Assembly: GCA_963830165.1 (NCBI GenBank)
Contig: CAWHKZ010000011.1
Coordinates: 1 to 64,000, forward strand
DNA length: 64,000 nt
Origin: Bog-756 sp963830165
Lineage (GTDB): Bacteria > Actinomycetota > Acidimicrobiia > Acidimicrobiales > RAAP-2
Direction of reading: 5' to 3'
The notes under the pieces were generated by a model that saw only the letters and a list, made by a program, of their open reading frames with translations, made no database searches and was not told where the DNA came from. Each line of letters begins with the position of its first letter. Position 1 is the stretch's first letter. This document shows, piece by piece, positions 45,060 through 53,282 of the stretch. Made by a program: the position numbers and the translations under genes.

Positions 45060-45593
45060 GTGCCCGAATCGCCACCGTCGAACACGGGCCGCCCCCTGCT
45101 CGTCACGCTGTGCACCGGCAACGCGGCGCGCTCGGTGATGGCCGGCGCCATGCTGCGGGACGCACCGCTTCCGATCGTGACGGCCGGCACCCATGTCATC
45201 GAAGGTCAACCGATGAGCCGTCGCACCCGCGCCGCACTCGGGTCGCTGGGTCTCGAGGCCAACGGCCATCGCAGCCACCAGGTCACCGAGGACGACATCG
45301 ACGGGGCGGTGCTGATCCTGGCCATGGCCGCCGAGCACGTGGCCTACGTGCGGCGCAAGCACCCCGCCGCCGCCCACCGCACGGCATCCATCAAGCGCCT
45401 GGTGCGCGATCTGCCACCCGGCCCGGCACCGCTGGCCGACCGGTTGGAGGCCCTGGGCCTGGCCGACGTCGAGATCGGCGGGTGGGAGGACGTGGAGGAC
45501 CCGGCCGGGGGGGACGAGGCCGTGTACGTGTCGTGCGCCGAGGAGCTGGCCGACCTGTGCACGCGCCTCCTGCCGTTGCTCGCCGAGAGCTGA
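45060..45593 (+). CDS. Low-molecular-weight protein tyrosine phosphatase-like
   Basis: A 177-residue protein of the LMW phosphatase / arsenate reductase fold. The P-loop C18-TGNAA-R24-S follows VTL at the N terminus, matching CX5R(S/T). The general acid region (usual DP motif) would be around residue 140, where WEDVEDPAGG is seen. It may dephosphorylate tyrosine residues in proteins, often linked to capsule export, or reduce arsenate. The GTG start at 45060 is the only one near the P-loop. Confidence 0.85.
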   Translation: MPESPPSNTGRPLLVTLCTGNAARSVMAGAMLRDAPLPIVTAGTHVIEGQPMSRRTRAALGSLGLEANGHRSHQVTEDDIDGAVLILAMAAEHVAYVRRKHPAAAHRTASIKRLVRDLPPGPAPLADRLEALGLADVEIGGWEDVEDPAGGDEAVYVSCAEELADLCTRLLPLLAES

Positions 45594-45636
45594 CGACGGT
45601 TACACCTACAGCCGGTGGTGCCACCAGCGTCACATT

Positions 45637-45716
45637 GCCGGAGGCGTCACAGTGCCGGGGGTGTCACCGGTGCCGGAGGCGTCACGGTGCCGGGGTCGTC
45701 ACCGGTGCCGGAGGGG
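45637..45716. repeat. Imperfect 17-18 bp tandem repeat
   Basis: Five units of the form GCCGGAGGCGTCACGGT lie between the phosphatase stop and the acetyltransferase, running into the end of the latter gene (coding for its PVPEGEA-like tail on the other strand). Variation is mostly at two positions. No known function. Confidence 0.75.
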
Positions 45717-46220
45717 GAGGCGCATGGCCACCCGCGGCCCGAACAGGTCGAAGCCCTCGGCCCGCTCGGCGGACCGGCGGGCCGCCAGCCCCGGCGCCGG
45801 ATCGGTGACGACCTCGAAGCCGATCCTCCTGTAGAAGGGGGCGTTCCACGGGACGTCGCGGAAGGTGGTCAGGGTGACTCCGGACAGCCTGGACCGTCGG
45901 GCCCACCCGATCGCCTCGACGAGCAAACCCCGACCGGTGCCGCGGCCCCCGTGGGCGGGCAGCACCGAGAGCTGGTCGATGTGGGCCTCGCCGTCGAGGA
46001 GCTCGACGGCCACGAAGCCGACGGCGGGATCGCCCGCCGCCAAGACCACCGCCATCTCGCGCAGGCGGTCGTGGGCGTCGTCCTCGGGGAACGGTCCGAT
46101 CCCCACGGTCAGGTAGAGGACGTCGGCCTCCAGCTCGACGTACCGCAGGCGCGTGTACTCGTCCGGTCTGGCGAGCCGGACGGGTTCCGGCACGGGCCGG
46201 GCCCCGTCGCTCACCCGCAC
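45699..46220 (-). CDS. GNAT-family N-acetyltransferase
   Basis: A 173-residue acetyltransferase. Motif A (acetyl-CoA pyrophosphate loop) is HIDQLSVLPAHGGRGTGRGLLVEAIGWA, with the R/Q-x-x-G-x-G/A signature in GGRGTGRG; motif B is WNAPFYRRIGFEVV. The acceptor is unknown. The start at 46220 overlaps no neighbour; the DUF4395 gene ends 17 bases upstream on the same strand, so the two may be co-transcribed. Confidence 0.88.
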   Translation of the reverse strand: MRVSDGARPVPEPVRLARPDEYTRLRYVELEADVLYLTVGIGPFPEDDAHDRLREMAVVLAAGDPAVGFVAVELLDGEAHIDQLSVLPAHGGRGTGRGLLVEAIGWARRSRLSGVTLTTFRDVPWNAPFYRRIGFEVVTDPAPGLAARRSAERAEGFDLFGPRVAMRLPLRHR

Positions 46221-46236
46221 GGGGCTGACGGGATGC

Positions 46237-46734
46237 TCAGGTGCGGTCCCGGGCGAGCTCGGGATGGCGGAGGGTCACGTCGGCACACTCCTCGCACACC
46301 GACTCCGGAATCACCCCGACCCTCATCAGCACGCCGAACGCCTTGCAGCCGAGGCAGAGGCCGACGGCGGCCTCGAGGAACGCGGCGCAGGCCAGGAGGC
46401 CCACCACCACGAGCGAGGCGGCGTGGAGCCCGAACCCGAACCAGAGCACGAGGGCGGTCGTGGAGAAGACGACTCCGATGGCCTGGGCGAAGCGCTTGGG
46501 CGGCCCGGGGACGAGCTTGGGCTCGACGGGTAGACGCGGCGCCACCACCCGGGTGGCCAGCTGTCCGAGGGGGCTGAGGCGGGGCCCGGTCAGCACCCGA
46601 GCCCAGAAGCCGTAGGCGAGGGGGATGAGGATCCAGGGCTGGTCGAAGGCGATCGTGGCCACGCACATCAGGACGACGCCGGTGGCCACGGTGCGGGCGG
46701 CGTAGTCGTTCACCGGGTTGGGGAAGGAGAACAC
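46237..46734 (-). CDS. DUF4395 family membrane protein
   Basis: A 165-residue membrane protein beginning FPNPVNDYAARTVATGVVL, the DUF4395 signature start, with about four helices (VLMCVATIAFDQPWILIPLAYGFWA; VVFSTTALVLWFGFGL; LVVVGLLACAAFLEAAVGLCLGCKAF). The Cys pair CLGCKAF and the terminal CEEC fit the family, which is often coupled to thiol or sulfur chemistry, but no activity is proven. It is divergent from the sigma factor gene. Confidence 0.85.
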   Translation of the reverse strand: MFSFPNPVNDYAARTVATGVVLMCVATIAFDQPWILIPLAYGFWARVLTGPRLSPLGQLATRVVAPRLPVEPKLVPGPPKRFAQAIGVVFSTTALVLWFGFGLHAASLVVVGLLACAAFLEAAVGLCLGCKAFGVLMRVGVIPESVCEECADVTLRHPELARDRT

Positions 46735-46851
46735 AGCAATACCCTACCTGCCGGGTCAGGTTTGCTGACGGGGGAAAAGCGGCAGAGGGATGCCCTGATC
46801 CCGACCGCATCCATCCGTCCGGACGACCGCTCCGAATACTGTGCTGTGCAG

Positions 46852-47430
46852 ATGGACGTCGAACAGGCCAGCGACGCCAACCTGGTGGTGGCGGTGGGCC
46901 GTTGGCACGAGCCGGCCCTCGCCGAGATCTATCGCCGGCACGGTGGTGCCGTGCACTCCCTGGCCCGCCGCGTCCTGCGATCCGACCCGCCGGCCGAGGA
47001 GGTCACCCAGGAGGTGTTCATCGACCTCTGGCGGCGCCCTGAGACGTTCGACGCCCAGCGGGGGACCCTGCGGTCGTTCCTGCTCGCCCGGACCCACGGC
47101 AAGTCGGTGGACGTGGTCCGGTCGGAGGAGGCGCGGCGGCGGCGCGAGGAGCGGACCTCGCGCGACACGGCCACCGCCGACTACGACATCGACCGCGAGG
47201 TGTGGGACATGGCCGTGGCCGAGCAGGTGAAGGACGCCCTCGATGCGCTCCCCGGCGAGCTGCGCCAACCCATCGAGCTGGCCTACTTCGGTGGCCGCAC
47301 CTACAAGGAGGTGGCCGTGATGCTCGACGAGCCCGAGGGCACCGTCAAGAGTCGGATCCGGGCCGGGCTGGGCCGGCTGCGCGTGAACCTGATCGAACGG
47401 GGCATCGAGCCGGCGGGAGCGGGGCTGTGA
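46852..47430 (+). CDS. ECF sigma factor (SigK/SigL-like)
   Basis: A 192-residue group IV sigma factor. Region 2: ALAEIYRRHGGAVHSLARRVL and EVTQEVFIDLWRRPETFDAQRG, which contact the -10. Region 4: LDALPGELRQPIELAYFGGRTYKEVAVMLDEPEGTVKSRIRAGLGRLR in outline (key pieces YKEVAVML and GTVKSRIRAGL), which contacts the -35. ATG 46852 was chosen for family length; an upstream ATG at 46762 is less likely. The anti-sigma gene overlaps its stop by 4 bases, so the pair is translationally coupled and controls each other. Confidence 0.92.
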   Translation: MDVEQASDANLVVAVGRWHEPALAEIYRRHGGAVHSLARRVLRSDPPAEEVTQEVFIDLWRRPETFDAQRGTLRSFLLARTHGKSVDVVRSEEARRRREERTSRDTATADYDIDREVWDMAVAEQVKDALDALPGELRQPIELAYFGGRTYKEVAVMLDEPEGTVKSRIRAGLGRLRVNLIERGIEPAGAGL

Positions 47431-48269
47431 GCACCACCCCGCCGCCGCTCAGCCACTCCGAGATCCAGGAGCTGCTCGGCGCCTATGCGCTCGACGCCGT
47501 GGACCCCGCCACGTCGGCCGTCATCGAGGCCCACCTCGACGGGTGCATCCGGTGCTCGATCGAGGTGGCCCAGCACCACGAGGTGGCCGGCCTGCTGGCC
47601 AACTCGGGCGGCTCGCCCCCAGCCGACCTGTGGGACGGCATCGCCGGGAAGCTGGGCGGGACCTCCGCCGCCTCGTGGGACCGCCTGGCCGCCCGGCTCG
47701 ACGGTCCCGACGCCCCGGCCGACCGGTCCACCGCTCCGGACACCGGGGGCGACATGGTCACCCTCGACCCGGCCCGACGCCGGTCCCGGCTGGTCGCCGT
47801 GGGCGCCGGGTTGGTGGCCGCGGCGGCCGTCGTCGCCGCGCTGGTGCTCGGCGCCCAGGTCGGTCACCTGCACAGCCAGGTCAGCGCGCTCCAGGGCTCG
47901 GCCCGCCTGTCGGCCGCCGAACAGGCCGCCCTCTCGGCCCCGGGCACGAAGCGGATCCCGCTGTCCGGCCCGACCGGCACCGGGTCGACCCCGGCCACGA
48001 TCGTCCTGACGGCGGCCGGCACGGGCTTCGTCGTCAACGACCGGACCGGTGGCCTGGCCGCGCTGCCCGACGACCGCACCTACCAGCTGTGGGGCGTCGT
48101 CAGAACCAGGGCCATCTCGCTGGGCCTGCTCGGATCCCATCCCGGGATCGTGCCGTTCAGCGTGGCCGGGTCACCGCCGGTGTCGGCCTTCGCCATCACC
48201 GACGAGGTCGCCGGCGGCGTGGTGGCGTCGGCCAATCAGCCGGTGGCCACGGGTGCGGTCTCGGCGTGA
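47427..48269 (+). CDS. RskA-type anti-sigma factor
   Basis: A 280-residue membrane protein. The N-terminal cytosolic part has LGAYALDAVDPATSAVIEAHLDGCIRCS, a zinc-binding anti-sigma (H-x3-C-x2-C) motif that clamps the sigma factor. A single helix (LVAVGAGLVAAAAVVAALVLGA) lies near residues 113-135, and the external part is an RskA domain (LTAAGTGFVVNDRTGGLAALPDDRTYQLWGVV in parts). Release is presumably by regulated proteolysis after an outside signal. GTG 47427 overlaps the sigma stop (GTGA). Confidence 0.92.
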   Translation: MSTTPPPLSHSEIQELLGAYALDAVDPATSAVIEAHLDGCIRCSIEVAQHHEVAGLLANSGGSPPADLWDGIAGKLGGTSAASWDRLAARLDGPDAPADRSTAPDTGGDMVTLDPARRRSRLVAVGAGLVAAAAVVAALVLGAQVGHLHSQVSALQGSARLSAAEQAALSAPGTKRIPLSGPTGTGSTPATIVLTAAGTGFVVNDRTGGLAALPDDRTYQLWGVVRTRAISLGLLGSHPGIVPFSVAGSPPVSAFAITDEVAGGVVASANQPVATGAVSA

Positions 48270-48336
48270 GGGGCAGGGTCTGAGGCGCAGCGTCTGAGGG
48301 GCAGGGTCTGAGGGGCAGGGTCTGAGGGGCAGGGTC
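48267..48336. repeat. Five tandem 14-bp repeats after the anti-sigma gene
   Basis: TGAGGGGCAGGGTC is repeated five times (one copy with two changes), beginning with the stop codon of the anti-sigma gene. It gives one stop codon per 14 bases, in rotating frames. It may act as a buffer or binding array; copy number is likely variable. Confidence 0.9.
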
Positions 48337-48431
48337 TGACCGGTCGAGCGGGCCTCCCGGCAGGTGAGCCGGCCCGGCCGGGCGGACCCGGGTGTCCTGG
48401 TCCGGGCCGACGGGTCCGGGCGTGGGGAGCG

Positions 48432-49118
48432 CTAGATGCGGTGGACCTGGCGGAGGCCGGCCCAGGCGAAGTCGGCCAGCTGGGCGGCGAGGCGGGCGGC
48501 CTCGTCGGCCCGGTCGACCTCGTTCTCCGGCGTGCCGTCCCCTTCCGGGGTGTGCCTGCGGTGGACGTCGAGCCAGTGGCGGCTGGCGCCCTCGGCCATG
48601 CCGACCACGGCGTGGGCCAGCAGCAGGCGGTGGTCGGGGTCGAGGTCGGCGTCGATCAGCGGGTCGATGGCCTGGGCGATCGTCTCCTCGACGCGCCGCA
48701 GCGCGGCGCCGAGTTCGACGTCGTCGGGGGCGTCCCGGCCGTACAGGAGGCGGAAGGCGTGCTCGTTGTCCACCATCAGCTGGAAGTAGCCGGCGAAGCC
48801 CAGCTCGACCTGCTGGCGGGGCCCCTCGGCGGCCCCCGTGGCCTGGACGATCCGGTCGATCATCGAGTGGGAGAAGACGTCGAGCAGCTCCAGGTAGAGG
48901 GCCCGCTTGGAGTCGAAGTGCTGGTAGACGAGGGGCTTGGTCACCCCGGCGGCCTCGGCGATGTCGTCCATGGTGGTGGCCGAGTAGCCGTGCTCGGCAA
49001 AGAGCGAGAGCGCCACGTCGAACAGCTGGCGCCGCCGGGCGTCGGCGGTGAGCCGGCGGGCGGGCCGGGCGGGCGCCCCCGGGTTCCCCGTGGTAGCGGT
49101 CGTCGACATCCAGGTCAT
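48432..49118 (-). CDS. TetR-family regulator
   Basis: A 228-residue TetR protein: DNA-binding part LFDVALSLFAEHGYSATTMDDIAEAAGVTKPLVYQHFDSKRALYLELL in outline (recognition helix GVTKPLVYQHF), C-terminal domain with LLLAHAVVGMAEGASRHWLD and ADFAWAGLRQVHRI. ATG 49118 and ATG 49109 are both possible starts. No clear target gene is adjacent; family members of this type regulate lipid or exporter genes. The gene lies immediately downstream (58 bases) of the glycosyltransferase gene on the same strand. Confidence 0.85.
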   Translation of the reverse strand: MTWMSTTATTGNPGAPARPARRLTADARRRQLFDVALSLFAEHGYSATTMDDIAEAAGVTKPLVYQHFDSKRALYLELLDVFSHSMIDRIVQATGAAEGPRQQVELGFAGYFQLMVDNEHAFRLLYGRDAPDDVELGAALRRVEETIAQAIDPLIDADLDPDHRLLLAHAVVGMAEGASRHWLDVHRRHTPEGDGTPENEVDRADEAARLAAQLADFAWAGLRQVHRI

Positions 49119-49176
49119 GGTAGCCCCCGGACCCGGCGGCGGCCCCGTCCGGGGCGACGATCCCCCCGCTCGACCC

Positions 49177-50271
49177 TCAGGGGCCCGGGAGTACCGCGGC
49201 GATGCGGTCGGGCAGGTCCTCGCAGGAGAAGTGGGCCCGGGCCACGGCCAGGTTCCGCTCGAGCAGGCCGGGCTCCGGATCCTCCAGCCAGGTGTCGAGC
49301 CCGGGCACGTCGCCGAGCGGGAACCACTCGAAGCCGAAGGCGGCCAGTTCGGCGGCGACCGGGTAGGGGCCGATGACCAGGGGCCGGCGGTGGGTGACCG
49401 ACTCGAGGCTCGGGTTGCCGAACCCCTCCCAGGTGGAGGGGAGGGCCACCACGTCGCATGCCTGGTAGGCGTCCTCGACCGTCCACGGTCCGCCGCTCCC
49501 GTGCACGTCGGGCAGGCCCCGCACGACCGGACAGGGCGCGCCGGCCACCAGACGCTCGAGCTCGGGCCCGTAGCCGTCCTCGGCGGGGCCGAGCAGCCAG
49601 TAGGTGGCACCCAGGCCGGCGGCCGCCGCCATTCCCGCGGCCACGTTCTTCCTGGCCAGCGCCCGGGTCGGTTGGAGCACGAGGCGGTCATCGGTCCCGG
49701 TCCCGAGCGCGTCCCGCAGCGCCGACCCCCGCGCCGACCGGTCCGGCCAGGCCGCGGCCGGGTCCGGGCCAGGCATCACGAAGGAGTTGTAGACGGTCCG
49801 GGCCGTGATCCCGTGGGCCGCCAGCTCGGTGCGGCTCAGCTCGTTGATGGTGACGTGACGCCACGCCGGGTCGTCGGGGGGTGCGGGGTGGTCGGCGAAC
49901 TGCGGGCGCTGCCACGGCAGGTCGTGGTGGTGGAGGACGGCCGGTCGCCCGGCCAGGGTCTCAGCCACCGCGTCCCAGGCGGGCTGGTTGAGGGGGAGGG
50001 ACAGCAGGTTCTCGACCACCACCAGGTCGGCCCGACCCAGCACCTCGGTCAGCCGGGCGGGCGAGGGCCCCGACCCGGCGTCGATGGCCAGCCCCGGCAC
50101 CGTCTCGTCGACCGTGCCGCCGCCGGCCACGGTGTAGGTCGTGTGCCCGAGGTGGTCCAGGGCGCGCTGCCACTTGGCGGCCTCGACGGAAACCCCGTCG
50201 GTCCCGTTGAGGCGGAAGGAGAGGAGGGCGGTCGTCGGGATGGCGTCACCGTAGCGGCGGCCGCACGCCAC
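49177..50271 (-). CDS. Glycosyltransferase (GT4-like)
   Basis: A protein of about 364 residues with two Rossmann-like halves. The N half has LLSFRLNGTDGVSVEAAKWQRAL and ADLVVVENLLSLPLN; the C half has VLQPTRALARKNVAAG, TYWLLGPAEDGYGPEL and the nucleotide-sugar motif ACDVVALPSTWEGFGNPSLESVTHRRPLVIG (in parts; its E-x7-E is EGFGNPSLE). It transfers a sugar from a nucleotide donor. The start is uncertain: GTG 50271 has GGGAAGG two bases upstream, while similarity begins about 10 residues later. GDP-mannose 4,6-dehydratase nearby (51284) may supply the donor. Confidence 0.8.
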   Translation of the reverse strand: MACGRRYGDAIPTTALLSFRLNGTDGVSVEAAKWQRALDHLGHTTYTVAGGGTVDETVPGLAIDAGSGPSPARLTEVLGRADLVVVENLLSLPLNQPAWDAVAETLAGRPAVLHHHDLPWQRPQFADHPAPPDDPAWRHVTINELSRTELAAHGITARTVYNSFVMPGPDPAAAWPDRSARGSALRDALGTGTDDRLVLQPTRALARKNVAAGMAAAAGLGATYWLLGPAEDGYGPELERLVAGAPCPVVRGLPDVHGSGGPWTVEDAYQACDVVALPSTWEGFGNPSLESVTHRRPLVIGPYPVAAELAAFGFEWFPLGDVPGLDTWLEDPEPGLLERNLAVARAHFSCEDLPDRIAAVLPGP

Positions 50272-50362
50272 GCCTTCCCACCCGCACCGGTGGTTGCCCC
50301 GGCTCGTCTCGATCGCTCTTCCCGGGGCGACCGCCCGGTCCCGGGCGGGGTACCGTCGGTGC

Positions 50363-51235
50363 GTGCCCGACGCAACCGCACCCACCGACGCCACCGCGAC
50401 CCCTGACGCCGCACCCGGCGACGGCGACCTGCTCGCCGTGCGGCGGGGCCCGGTGCTGACCCTGACCATCAACCGGCCCGAGCGCCGCAACGCCATGACC
50501 TGGGAGGTGATCGCCGGCCTGCGCCGCGAGCTGGCCCGGGCCAAGGTCGACCCGGCGGTGCGGGTGGTCGTGCTCACCGGTGCCGGGGACCAGGCCTTCT
50601 GCGCCGGGGCCGACCTCTCGGGCATGGTCCCGAAGGATCCCGGCGGCACCTCGGACGAGTACCTCGACCACCACCTGGCCCGGGGCTGGCTGGCCCAGCT
50701 GTTCGAGGAGATGTGGCAGCTCGGCAAGCCGACAGTCGCCCGCGTCCAGGGGTGGGCCATGGCCGGCGGGTTCGGCCTCGCCCTGGCCTGCGACATGGTG
50801 ATCGCCTCGGAGAGCGCCAAGTTCGGCGCACCCGAACTGAACGTCGGCCTCTGGCCCTACATGGTGACCGTGTCCCTGCTGCGGTCCATGCCCCCGAAGA
50901 AGGCCCTCGAACTGATGCTGACCAGCCGCGTGGTGGGTGCCGAGGAGGCCGACCGGATCGGCTTCGTGACACGGGTGGTGCCCGACGCCGACCTGGACGG
51001 CGCCGTGGCCGAACTGGCTGCCGTGCTGGCCTCCAAGCCCCCCGGTGTGACCAAGATGGGGCGCGATTCGTTCTACGCTGTGGTCGATGCAGCGGCCTCC
51101 GAGGCCCTGCCCTACCTCCACGCCATGCTGACGGTCACCAGTCAGACGGCCGAGGCGAGGGAGGGGATCGCCGCCTTCGCGGACAAGCGCCCACCGTCAT
51201 GGCAGGTGCCCACGGACGCCGACGGCACGGCCTGA
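50363..51235 (+). CDS. Enoyl-CoA hydratase/isomerase (crotonase) family protein
   Basis: A 290-residue crotonase: LTLTINRPERRNAMTWEVI, the oxyanion-hole segments DQAFCAGADLSGM and VQGWAMAGGFGLALACD, and the FGAPELNVGLWP region. In this position a hydratase usually has Glu residues at both oxyanion segments; here the second has APELNVG, which keeps one of them. The substrate is unknown. The GTG at 50363 gives a Pro/Ala-rich lead of 25 residues; a start at the family core would be too short upstream of a ribosome site. Confidence 0.88.
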   Translation: MPDATAPTDATATPDAAPGDGDLLAVRRGPVLTLTINRPERRNAMTWEVIAGLRRELARAKVDPAVRVVVLTGAGDQAFCAGADLSGMVPKDPGGTSDEYLDHHLARGWLAQLFEEMWQLGKPTVARVQGWAMAGGFGLALACDMVIASESAKFGAPELNVGLWPYMVTVSLLRSMPPKKALELMLTSRVVGAEEADRIGFVTRVVPDADLDGAVAELAAVLASKPPGVTKMGRDSFYAVVDAAASEALPYLHAMLTVTSQTAEAREGIAAFADKRPPSWQVPTDADGTA

Positions 51236-51283
51236 CCAGACCCCAGTACCGGCACACCAGACCCCGAGGAGCACCTAACTCAC

Positions 51284-52255
51284 ATGGCGAAGCGAGCACT
51301 GATCACCGGAGTGACCGGCCAGGACGGTTCCTACCTGGCCGAGCTCCTGCTCGACGAGGGCTACGAGGTCAGCGGCATGGTCCGGCGCTCGAGCACGATC
51401 AACTTCGAGCGGATCGCCCACATCCAGGACCGCATCAACCTCGTCGCCGGCGACCTCCTCGACGAGGTGTCGATGATCAACATCCTGAAGGAGATCCGGC
51501 CCCACGAGGTGTACAACCTGGCCGCCCAGTCCTTCGTGCAGACCTCGTGGAACCAGCCGGTGCTGACCGGCGAGACGACGGCCCTCGGGGTCACCCGGGT
51601 CCTCGACGCCGTCCGCACCGTCGACCCCGAGATCCGCTTCTACCAGGCCAGCTCGTCGGAGATGTTCGGGAAGGTGCAGGAGGTCCCCCAGGTCGAGACC
51701 ACGCCCTTCTACCCCCGCAGCCCCTACGGCGTGGCCAAGGTCTACGGCCACTGGATCACCGTGAACTACCGCGAGAGCTACGACCTCCACGCTTCGTCGG
51801 GCATCCTCTTCAACCACGAGTCGCCCCGCCGCGGACTCGAATTCGTGACCCGCAAGGTGACCCACGGCGTGGCCCGCATCGCCGCCGGCGTCGACCAGAA
51901 CCTGGCCCTCGGCAACCTAGACGCCGAGCGCGACTGGGGCTTCGCCCAGGACTACGTCCGGGCCATGTGGCTGATGCTGCAGCAGGACCACCCGGACGAC
52001 TACGTGGTGGCCACGGGCGAGACGCACTCGGTCAAGGAGCTGGTCGAGCTGTCCTTCGCGGCCGCCGACCTGGACTGGGAGAAGTTCGTCGTGATCGACG
52101 AGCGCTTCCTGCGCCCGGCCGAGGTGGACCTCCTGATCGGCGATCCGGCCAAGGCCGAGAAGACCCTGGGTTGGCACCGCGACGTCGACTTCCCGCAGCT
52201 GGTCCAGATGATGGTCGAGGCCGACCTGGCCCTGGTGAAGAGCCAGCAGGGCTAG
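51284..52255 (+). CDS. gmd: GDP-mannose 4,6-dehydratase
   Basis: A 323-residue short-chain dehydrogenase-like enzyme converting GDP-D-mannose to GDP-4-keto-6-deoxymannose with NADP. TGVTGQDGSYLAELLL is the Rossmann glycine motif; VYNLAAQSFVQTSW, ASSSEMFGKVQEVPQ and SPYGVAKVYGHW carry the Ser, Tyr and Lys of the active site; NHESPRRGLEFVTRK is diagnostic for this enzyme. Products feed GDP-fucose, rhamnose or perosamine for cell-surface glycans. A fucose synthase gene is not adjacent. ATG 51284 has a spaced GAGGAG ribosome site. Confidence 0.93.
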   Translation: MAKRALITGVTGQDGSYLAELLLDEGYEVSGMVRRSSTINFERIAHIQDRINLVAGDLLDEVSMINILKEIRPHEVYNLAAQSFVQTSWNQPVLTGETTALGVTRVLDAVRTVDPEIRFYQASSSEMFGKVQEVPQVETTPFYPRSPYGVAKVYGHWITVNYRESYDLHASSGILFNHESPRRGLEFVTRKVTHGVARIAAGVDQNLALGNLDAERDWGFAQDYVRAMWLMLQQDHPDDYVVATGETHSVKELVELSFAAADLDWEKFVVIDERFLRPAEVDLLIGDPAKAEKTLGWHRDVDFPQLVQMMVEADLALVKSQQG

Positions 52256-52264
52256 CGGTTGGAC

Positions 52265-53200
52265 ATGGCCGACCTGGCGGCGATCCACGCTGACCCGCTC
52301 GGCCTCCTGGTCGCCTTCGGCGCGGGGATGCTCTCGTTCCTGTCGCCGTGCGTGCTCCCCCTGGTGCCGGCCTACCTGTCGATGGTGTCCGGACTGTCGG
52401 CCGCCGAGCTGTCGTCCCTGCAGACCACGCCGGCGACGAGCGCGGTGGCCGTCGTGCAACCGGTCGCCGTGGGCGGTGTCGACCCGGGCCCCGGGCCCGC
52501 CGTCGACGGCGTCCCCGCCGCCGGCGACGGACCTGCGCTCGTCACCGGAACCGATCCGGGAACCGATCCCGAGGAGCTGCGCCGGCACCGGGGGCGCCTG
52601 CTGAGGGGGATCCTGGCCTTCATCGCCGGATTCACCGTGATCTTCACCATCCTGGGCGCCACGGCCTCCTCCATCGGACGGCTCTTCGACACCCACCAGC
52701 AGACCCTCGAGGTGGTCTCGGGCGTCCTGATCGTGCTGTTCGGCGCCGTCCTGGTGGCCATGGCCTCGGGCGTCAGCCTGCCGATGGCCCTGTCGGGCGA
52801 GAAACGGTTCGCCGTCCGGCCCTCGGTGCTCGGCGCCTGGGCGCCCCCGGTCATGGGCATGGCCTTCGCCTTCGCCTGGACTCCCTGCATCGGCCCGGTG
52901 CTGGGCAGCGTCCTCTCCCTGGCCGCCGGGACGGGCGGCTCGCCCGTCGGTGGAGTCGCCCTGCTGCTGGCCTACTCGCTCGGCCTCGGGGTGCCGTTCC
53001 TGCTCTTCGGCCTCGCCTTCGGCCGGATGACCGACCTGCTGGCCAGGGTGAAGGGCCGCCTGCGCATCGTCGACCTGATCGGCGGGGTGATCCTCATCGC
53101 GTTCGGGATCCTGCTGCTCACGCACAACGTGAGCATCGTGTCGGCCCACATCTCGACCTGGCTCCGGGACCTGCACCTGAGCCGCCTGTCCACCAGCTGA
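52265..53200 (+). CDS. ccdA: CcdA-type thiol-disulfide electron carrier
   Basis: A 311-residue membrane protein with six helices. Cys29 in SFLSPCVLPLVPAYL and Cys208 in AWTPCIGPVLG form the redox pair. It passes electrons from cytosolic thioredoxin through the membrane to the thiol proteins that reduce apocytochrome c. A 60-residue insert rich in Pro, Gly and Val lies between helices 1 and 2 (about residues 48-110), longer than in typical CcdA. It precedes the ccm genes and belongs to the same pathway. ATG 52265 is 9 bases after the gmd stop. Confidence 0.92.
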   Translation: MADLAAIHADPLGLLVAFGAGMLSFLSPCVLPLVPAYLSMVSGLSAAELSSLQTTPATSAVAVVQPVAVGGVDPGPGPAVDGVPAAGDGPALVTGTDPGTDPEELRRHRGRLLRGILAFIAGFTVIFTILGATASSIGRLFDTHQQTLEVVSGVLIVLFGAVLVAMASGVSLPMALSGEKRFAVRPSVLGAWAPPVMGMAFAFAWTPCIGPVLGSVLSLAAGTGGSPVGGVALLLAYSLGLGVPFLLFGLAFGRMTDLLARVKGRLRIVDLIGGVILIAFGILLLTHNVSIVSAHISTWLRDLHLSRLSTS

Positions 53201-53208
53201 GGCTTTCC

Positions 53209-53231
53209 CGGGGCCGTCCGGGCCGGCCCCG
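53209..53231 (+). terminator. Hairpin between ccdA and ccmA
   Basis: CGGGGCCG-TCCGGGC-CGGCCCCG is a perfect 8-bp stem 9 bases after the ccdA stop. It separates ccdA from the ccm block, which likely has its own promoter. Confidence 0.5.
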
Positions 53232-53282
53232 CCCCCCCGTCTGGCCCCTGCCCGTCCGCCCCCGTAGCATTGACCGCAGCCC

